Position numbers and translations under genes: made by a program. A stretch of DNA of 64,000 nucleotides, taken from the NCBI RefSeq assembly GCF_001186155.3, contig NZ_CP016540.2, forward strand, positions 3,140,001-3,204,000, in the 5' to 3' direction. Source of the DNA: Planococcus versutus (GTDB lineage Bacteria; Bacillota; Bacilli; Bacillales_A; Planococcaceae). Shown here piece after piece: positions 58,764-64,000 of the stretch; position 1 is the stretch's first letter, and the number at the start of each line of letters is the position of its first letter. Under the pieces are notes generated by a model. That model was not told the DNA's origin and did no database searches. It worked only from the letters and a program-made list of their open reading frames with translations.

Positions 58764-60854
58764 TCAGTCCTTTATCAATTTATTTTGTAGATAACTCATG
58801 AAAATCTCTTCTAGTCTTTGACGAATTGCTTTTTCGTTTGATGAAGTGAAAATCATCATTGAGTGTTCACTTTCGACCAAGCTTGTACTAATCAAACTTA
58901 GTATTTCCTGCGCTCGATCTGTTAATACCAAAGGAGCTAACATAAGCAATAGATTTTTCATTTCCATATCTTTGCCATCCATACCTTTAACGACTAATGG
59001 ATGGTCAAGATGAATCACTTGAAACACTAACTCTTGGATTGAATCATTGCGGCAATGAAAAAGAGCCATCGTGGTATTGGGAATTCCAAGACCACCTTTT
59101 TCTTCGCGTTGTTTAAGTTCTTGCACAACCGCGTTCGTATCTGAAAGAAGCTTATTCTTTTCAGCCATTTCCACGACCTGTCGCAAAACTTCCCAATGAT
59201 CTAGAGCACTCAGTTTATGAATAAGCATAAAATTATTCAAAATTGAATCCATGCTTTGATGCACTTGTTTTATCTCCTCCAAAACAACTTGAATAGTCGA
59301 TGAGTTTTTTATCTTTCCCACATCGCTCGACTTGTCGTGATTCAAGTATCGCTTTTTGCCAATAATTTTTTCAACGTTATTTTGTAAATAACTTTCGATA
59401 TAACCAATGTCTTGTTCGTTTAATAAAGGACTGACCATAATATAATCCACTTCCGTTACAGGTAAACGAATGGTGGAGATAACCAAGTCATAATCTTGAA
59501 AATGAGCCGTTTGAAAATCATTAATAGATAAAACTTCTACTGAGTTGATTTCAGGAAGCTCTTTTTTAATGCGACTTGCTAGCATTTTAGAAGTTCCAAT
59601 ACCCGTTGGACAAATAACGACGGCCTCGATTTGGACTTTTTCTTCATTCATCAACAACGCGGATCCAAAATGCAGCACAATAAAAGCCGTTTCGTCTGCG
59701 GAAAATTCAAATTCATTAAACTCATTTTCCAGTCCTTTTTTGATCGCCATAAATAAGACAGGATACTTCCGTCTAATTTCATCAGTTAGTGGATTAAAAG
59801 ACTCTAGGTTTTGAGTTAAGCGAAAAACTAAAGGTCCCATATGTGCAAGCAACCCTTGATACAGCGAAAAATCGTCTATTAAACTGACGTGCAGCTGTGA
59901 CGATACGTCACGGATTAAGTTCTTGATTTTCCGCCCCAACACGACGCTGTCATAATAAGCTCCATCAGCAGCTTGCACTTTTGACCCTCTTAAAATAACG
60001 GATAAAAACCGAACATCTGCCGCAGTCAGTTGAATACCCAATTGATCCGTGAACTCTTGACAAATGTTTATCATTAAAATGTACTCACTGTCACTTTCTG
60101 TTTTGTCGCTTTCCGTCAACAAAAACCCAGCTTCTGTCCGTTGAAGTGCCAGACAACTGTAGACAACCATCCCAATATAATCGCTATCGGCTAACCTTGT
60201 TTGTTCTTGATTAACCTTTTGGTCTATTAGTTGATCGACAATTTTTAAATACCGCGGTGTAAAATAACCAAGAATCTGTTCTTTTTGGCTTTTACCTTGC
60301 TGAAGAAAATACAAACTTTCAATTACTTCTTCATAGAAATGAGCCAAGATGTAACTACCCAGTGCATATCGCTTGTTAGCTTCTGTCCCATCCACTTCAA
60401 TTCCTACACCTCGTGTTCGCGATAGTTCAACAGTAAACTTCTTTAGCCAGTTGGATAAATCATCTAAGTGAGCTGTTAAAGTTGCCGGGCTGATGCCCAA
60501 TTGACTAGCCAATACTTGCCGTTTAAAAAATGGTCCTTCGTGTAAGAGCTTAACGAGCAACTTCAACTTTCTTTCTTCAGATGTTTCATCTGCTGGATTG
60601 ACCGTTATCAAAGCTTGTATTAATCGGTAAATTTGGTCATTCGGTCCCGCGATTAAAAGCCCTTCTTCAGCTGTCCGCTCAATAGTTAAATCAAATTCCC
60701 GTAAGGTCTTCTCTATCGACTTTAAGTCTCGTTGAATTGTTCGCGCACTGACATCTAAATACGAAGACAAAGAATGAACTGTATGTTTTCTAGAAGTTCG
60801 AACAATCAATTCAATAATAGATTTCTCTCTGAACGTGATAAACATGTTTTTCAC
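58764..60854 (-). CDS. mtlR: Mannitol operon activator MtlR
   Basis: A 696-residue PRD-containing DNA-binding activator. Two N-terminal HTH units (TVHSLSSYLDVSARTIQRDLK and VLASQLGISPATLTAHLD), two PRDs (about 190-400), an EIIB-gat-like domain with Cys in VVICPTGIGTSKMLASRI and an EIIA-mtl-like C-terminal domain (with HCRNDS and LDHPLV). In Bacillus, phosphorylation at these sites by HPr and EIIBA controls activity. The start codon is GTG 60854 or ATG 60845; neither has a strong ribosome binding site. Lies between mtlA and mtlD on one strand. Confidence 0.93.
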   Translation of the reverse strand: MKNMFITFREKSIIELIVRTSRKHTVHSLSSYLDVSARTIQRDLKSIEKTLREFDLTIERTAEEGLLIAGPNDQIYRLIQALITVNPADETSEERKLKLLVKLLHEGPFFKRQVLASQLGISPATLTAHLDDLSNWLKKFTVELSRTRGVGIEVDGTEANKRYALGSYILAHFYEEVIESLYFLQQGKSQKEQILGYFTPRYLKIVDQLIDQKVNQEQTRLADSDYIGMVVYSCLALQRTEAGFLLTESDKTESDSEYILMINICQEFTDQLGIQLTAADVRFLSVILRGSKVQAADGAYYDSVVLGRKIKNLIRDVSSQLHVSLIDDFSLYQGLLAHMGPLVFRLTQNLESFNPLTDEIRRKYPVLFMAIKKGLENEFNEFEFSADETAFIVLHFGSALLMNEEKVQIEAVVICPTGIGTSKMLASRIKKELPEINSVEVLSINDFQTAHFQDYDLVISTIRLPVTEVDYIMVSPLLNEQDIGYIESYLQNNVEKIIGKKRYLNHDKSSDVGKIKNSSTIQVVLEEIKQVHQSMDSILNNFMLIHKLSALDHWEVLRQVVEMAEKNKLLSDTNAVVQELKQREEKGGLGIPNTTMALFHCRNDSIQELVFQVIHLDHPLVVKGMDGKDMEMKNLLLMLAPLVLTDRAQEILSLISTSLVESEHSMMIFTSSNEKAIRQRLEEIFMSYLQNKLIKD

Positions 60855-60903
60855 TCATTTCGCTTTTAAATGCTTTTTTAAGACTATGAAATGTAGATAG
60901 AAC

Positions 60904-60929
60904 AAAAAGGCAGGAACTCCCGCCTTTTT
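60904..60929 (-). terminator. Intrinsic terminator after mtlA
   Basis: AAAAAGGCgGGA/TCCtGCCTTTTT hairpin with a T-run, between mtlA and mtlR. mtlR-mtlD need readthrough or their own promoter. Confidence 0.85.
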
Positions 60930-60940
60930 ATCCTACTAAT

Positions 60941-62851
60941 TTAATTGCCGTTAATGATGGCGATTATTTCTTGAGCTGATTTTGCTTTCACTAAGCGGTC
61001 TACATTGTTTTGATCGGCACAAATCACTGCGATGCCTGATAGAATTTCTAAATGCGTTCCATCTTTTCCAGCAATACCGAAAATCATTTTTGCACTCTCT
61101 CCGTCAAAGTCTACCCCGTTTGGAACTTGAATGACAGTAAAACCTGACTTGATAACGGATTTTTTTGCATCTTCTGTGCCATGAGGAATTGCGACATTAT
61201 TGCCCATATAAGTTGTGGTAATTTCTTCACGCTTTAACATTTCATCCACATATGAGGTTTCAACGTATCCCGCCTTCACTAAAGCTTGTCCCGCAAATCG
61301 AATCGCTTCTTCTTTTGAGCGAAAACGTTGTCCGATAAAAATATTTTCTTCACGCAATAAGTGATTTTCTTCTGCGTCTTGTGCAGCTACTGGCTGATTT
61401 TCTACTACTGGCTGTTGTTCATCGGTTTTATCATTTTGAAGACGGTCAATCAGCTGATCGTACTCTGGACTCGATAAAAAGTTATCGACCGATATATGAT
61501 ATGCATGTGGAATTTTGTTTTCTGCACGTGGTGTCAATTTTTCTTGTGTGATCACAATCTGTGAATCGGAAGGAATGGTGCTGATGGCTGTATTAGATAC
61601 CGATACATTCAGACCCGCTTCTTTTACTTTTTTACGTAACAAAGAAGCACCCATTGCACTCGACCCCATACCCGCATCACAAGCAAAGACAATTTTTCGA
61701 ATATTTTCTGGGAAAGTACTGCTAGTCGTTAAAGCAGATGGCGCTATTTCCCGGGAAATAGAACTTTTCTTGCCTTTCATTTGTTCCATTTTCTTTGTTG
61801 CTTCTTCGATGTCTTCATCTGTTTGTTTACTTGATTTCAAAACAATAGCTGAAATAGCGAAAGAGACAGCCGTTGCTACAAAGACTGCAGTAAAGTTAGC
61901 TAGGTAAGCCATTCCTTCAGGTGGTGTAACCGCCGCAATAGCTAAAATACTTCCTGGTGATGCAGGTGCAACTAATCCGCCGCCCATTAATACTAGTGTA
62001 AAAACACCGCTCATTCCGCCAAATACAACAGCCAACAATAGCATTGGTTTCATTAGCACATAAGGGAAATAAATCTCATGAATCCCACCGAAGAAATGAA
62101 TGATCGCTGCTCCAGGTGCCGATTGTTTCGCAATCCCTTTTCCAAAAAACATAAAGCCAAGTAAAACGCCAAGTCCTGGACCTGGATTTGCTTCAAGTAA
62201 AAACAAAATCGATTTTCCAGCTTGTTGAACTTGTTCCAAACCGATTGGCGTCAACACACCATGATTGATTGCATTGTTCAAGAACAAAATTTTCGCTGGT
62301 TCAATTAAAATACTTGTCAATGGCAACAATCCGGCTTCTAGCAACCAGTCTACCCCTGAAACAAGAACGCTTGTAAAGGCGCTTACAGCGGGTCCGATAC
62401 CAAGAAATGCAAAAATTGCGAGTGCACCACCCAGAATACCTGCTGAGAAGTTGTTAACCAACATTTCAAAGCCGGTCCGGATTTTCCCATCAATCAATTG
62501 GTCAAACTTCTTGATCACATACGCTCCGAGCGGTCCCATAATCATGGCACCTAAAAACATTGGCGTATCCGGAGCTCCAATAATGACACCCATTGTCGCA
62601 ATAGTTCCGACTACTGCACCCCGTTGGTCGTAAATCAATCGCCCACCTGTATAGCCAATAAGAAGAGGTAGCATAAAAGTAACCATTGGTCCTACTAATT
62701 TCCCTAGTTCTTCGTTAGGAAAAAATCCTGTAGGAATAAAGAGCGCTGTGATTAATCCCCATGCAATAAAAGCTCCAATATTCGGTAAAACCATCGAGCT
62801 CAAGAAATTCCCAAACTTTTGTACCCCGACCTTCATTTTTGAATCTTTCAT
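60941..62851 (-). CDS. mtlA: Mannitol-specific PTS transporter EIICBA
   Basis: A 636-residue fused mannitol permease. EIIC spans about 1-345, EIIB about 380-470 with phospho-Cys391 in FACDAGMGSSAMGA, and EIIA about 490-635 with phospho-His557 in NVAIPHGTEDAKKS. In B. subtilis the EIIA is a separate gene (mtlF), so the fusion is an E. coli-like arrangement. GGGAGG precedes the ATG. A cre site lies in the promoter region. The coding sequence contains a perfect Noc-type palindrome. Confidence 0.95.
   Translation of the reverse strand: MKDSKMKVGVQKFGNFLSSMVLPNIGAFIAWGLITALFIPTGFFPNEELGKLVGPMVTFMLPLLIGYTGGRLIYDQRGAVVGTIATMGVIIGAPDTPMFLGAMIMGPLGAYVIKKFDQLIDGKIRTGFEMLVNNFSAGILGGALAIFAFLGIGPAVSAFTSVLVSGVDWLLEAGLLPLTSILIEPAKILFLNNAINHGVLTPIGLEQVQQAGKSILFLLEANPGPGLGVLLGFMFFGKGIAKQSAPGAAIIHFFGGIHEIYFPYVLMKPMLLLAVVFGGMSGVFTLVLMGGGLVAPASPGSILAIAAVTPPEGMAYLANFTAVFVATAVSFAISAIVLKSSKQTDEDIEEATKKMEQMKGKKSSISREIAPSALTTSSTFPENIRKIVFACDAGMGSSAMGASLLRKKVKEAGLNVSVSNTAISTIPSDSQIVITQEKLTPRAENKIPHAYHISVDNFLSSPEYDQLIDRLQNDKTDEQQPVVENQPVAAQDAEENHLLREENIFIGQRFRSKEEAIRFAGQALVKAGYVETSYVDEMLKREEITTTYMGNNVAIPHGTEDAKKSVIKSGFTVIQVPNGVDFDGESAKMIFGIAGKDGTHLEILSGIAVICADQNNVDRLVKAKSAQEIIAIINGN
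61744..61761. other. Noc binding site-like palindrome (NBS)
   Basis: CTATTTCCCGGGAAATAG is an 18-bp perfect palindrome containing the exact B. subtilis Noc consensus ATTTCCCGGGAAAT (61746-61759). It lies within mtlA coding sequence, where Noc sites commonly fall. Noc blocks division septa over the nucleoid. Confidence 0.75.
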
Positions 62852-62908
62852 GTGATCCTCCCTTTCTAAAAAAGTTAGTTATGATGTTTCTTTATAATAG
62901 CTCATACA

Positions 62909-62922
62909 TGGAAGCGCATTCA
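62909..62922 (-). promoter_or_regulatory. Catabolite responsive element (cre) of mtlA
   Basis: Minus strand TGAATGCGCTTCCA matches the palindromic cre core TGAAAGCGCTTTCA at 12 of 14 positions, including the central CG. It lies about 60 nt upstream of the mtlA ATG. Confidence 0.7.
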
Positions 62923-62985
62923 ATAAGAAGGAAAGTCAACTTTGTCGGTCTTCTTACGACAAGACTATCTTTCATTGAAATCACA

Positions 62986-63013
62986 AAAAGCTGTCGAAAA
63001 AACGACAGCTTTT
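62986..63013 (-). terminator. Intrinsic terminator of ankyrin/TPR gene
   Basis: AAAAGCTGTCG and its exact complement flank a T/A hexamer loop, with a minus-strand T-run. Confidence 0.85.
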
Positions 63014-63049
63014 CTTCTGTTGCTATACATGTTGTGTCACTCAACGTAA

Positions 63050-63949
63050 CTAGGTTTCCAATAATTTCAGCGACTGATTTCGATGTTCTGTAAAAAGATC
63101 ATTGTCTCCATCTAACGCAATTGCCAAGTCTATCGTTTGAATAGCATCTCTATGTTTATTACTAGCGCGCAAACTATTTGCTTTGTGAAACAAGTAGTCA
63201 GTGCGTTCAGGTGACTTGTCTAGCAGTTGCTTCATCACACCAATGGCTTGTGGATGTCTGCTGAGTTCGCGTAAATAATTTGATTTATGGTATAGCAAAA
63301 AAGAATTTTCCGGATTTTCTTCTATTGCTACGTCGAATGTTTTTAATGCATCTTCTGGCTGCTGCATTAAACGGTAGCAATTTGCTATATAGAAATAAAA
63401 CTGGATGTCTTCAGTGTCCAACTCTAGCCCTTTTCTGTAAGCAATGATTGCTGATTTGTAGTTTTTTGCTTCTTGCAGTATGAATCCTTTCCAGAAATGC
63501 AGATTGCCTTTCTGGTTGTCTCTTGAAAGAGCTTCTTGTGTCATCACTAACGCTTCGTCATAGTATTCTTCTTTATAGAGGACGAATAGTTTGTCTTCTA
63601 ATGTTAAATCATTTACTAGCTTGTCTTCAAAAAGATGAACAACTGCTGTTTGGTCGCTTTGTTTAGCATACTCATAGGGCGTTATTCCTTGCCTGTCTTT
63701 AATATGCTTATCTGCACCCGCCTCTATCAACAGTTGAATGACTAGTGTATATAAATAGCCTCCATCTCCTAAAATCACAGCTTCGTGCAAAGCCGTCCAT
63801 CCCAATCTATTTATGTGATTTACCGAAACACCTGATGCTAAGCAGTATTGAACCGTTTTTGCATATCCATTTTCGCTGGATGGCAGTAGCGCTGTTCCAC
63901 TAAAACGGTTTACGCTATTCACATCTACAATTGGCCATACCATGTCCAT
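63050..63949 (-). CDS. Ankyrin-repeat plus TPR protein
   Basis: A 299-residue scaffold-like protein. Residues about 20-110 look like ankyrin repeats (GWTALHEAVILG and GADKHIKDRQGITPYEYAKQ); residues about 120-295 look like TPRs (FWKGFILQEAKNYKSAIIAYRKGLEL, FYFYIANCYRLMQQPEDALKTFDVAIEENPE). No catalytic domain, signal or TM. In-frame TGA upstream rules out a longer N terminus. ATG 63949 has only a weak ribosome binding site and lies 5 nt after the upstream gene's stop, suggesting coupled translation. Role unknown. Confidence 0.8.
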   Translation of the reverse strand: MDMVWPIVDVNSVNRFSGTALLPSSENGYAKTVQYCLASGVSVNHINRLGWTALHEAVILGDGGYLYTLVIQLLIEAGADKHIKDRQGITPYEYAKQSDQTAVVHLFEDKLVNDLTLEDKLFVLYKEEYYDEALVMTQEALSRDNQKGNLHFWKGFILQEAKNYKSAIIAYRKGLELDTEDIQFYFYIANCYRLMQQPEDALKTFDVAIEENPENSFLLYHKSNYLRELSRHPQAIGVMKQLLDKSPERTDYLFHKANSLRASNKHRDAIQTIDLAIALDGDNDLFTEHRNQSLKLLET

Positions 63950-63954
63950 AGTAT

Positions 63955-64000
63955 CTAGCTTTCAAGTGCTCGCATCGTTGCTTCAAGATTTTTCAATCCA
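63955..64000 (-). CDS. C-terminal fragment of a gene cut by the window edge
   Basis: An open frame from the right edge ends at the TAG at 63955-63957, with the last residues LKNLEATMRALES. It is immediately upstream of the ankyrin/TPR gene on the same strand. The closeness and codon use suggest a real gene tail, but it is too short to identify. Confidence 0.45.
   Translation of the reverse strand, partial: GLKNLEATMRALES

Overview
The window looks like a chromosomal segment of a low-to-moderate G+C Firmicute related to Bacillus, most likely a member of the Planococcaceae (family-level inference). The evidence is Bacillus-type strong ribosome binding sites, many GTG starts, intrinsic terminators, B. 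subtilis-type control sites (MhqR operator, Fur box, cre, GlcT RAT), a parS-like site and a perfect Noc-type palindrome. I saw no phage, insertion sequence, CRISPR, rRNA or tRNA. The parS-like site suggests, but does not prove, the origin-proximal part of the chromosome.

Layout. 1-4010: a quinone/electrophile-stress cluster on the minus strand (esterase fragment, flavin reductase-like protein, two ring-cleaving VOC dioxygenases, an FMN reductase) under a MarR regulator of the MhqR type; an 18-bp perfect palindrome matching the MhqR operator precedes the cluster. 4125-5315: GNAT and DUF5996-like genes. 5486-8467: an ECF sigma/anti-sigma pair (SigV/RsiV type) beside a PdaC-type peptidoglycan deacetylase; the sigma gene and pdaC have near-identical ECF-type promoters. 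8673-14234: small proteins, a DMT transporter, panB with a structured attenuator-like leader, a peptidase of family S51, a nucleotidyltransferase, two GNATs and a parS-like site. 14254-17264: two DUF4181-like membrane proteins, an FAD dehydrogenase, a duplicated upstream element and a 20-bp tandem repeat.

17350-22300: gluconate catabolism (gnd-gntP-gntK) divergent from an RpiR-type regulator. 22336-28751: oxidoreductase, dicarboxylate/amino acid symporter, methyltransferase, histidine phosphatase, PP2C-like phosphatase, IsdG-like heme monooxygenase, MFS transporter. 28920-33956: a YumC-type ferredoxin/flavodoxin-NADP reductase divergent from a four-gene Fe-siderophore ABC transporter, with a Fur box between them.

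34132-40305: an EAL-domain protein, a 1066-residue membrane-anchored glycoside-hydrolase-like protein, and a secreted TIM-barrel-like protein preceded by a c-di-GMP-I riboswitch; together they suggest a surface polysaccharide function tied to c-di-GMP (inference). 40436-51782: mgtE, Bcr/CflA efflux, ilvE, CoA-type Nudix, SNF2 helicase, mnmH, CDF transporter, HAD phosphatase. 52013-55081: glcT and ptsG with an RAT/terminator switch. 55250-64000: ECF S component, mqo, the mannitol genes mtlA-mtlR-mtlD, and an ankyrin/TPR protein.

The strongest candidates for new biology are the twin ECF promoters linking SigV to PdaC, the c-di-GMP riboswitch with its uncharacterised target and large hydrolase neighbour, and the panB leader.
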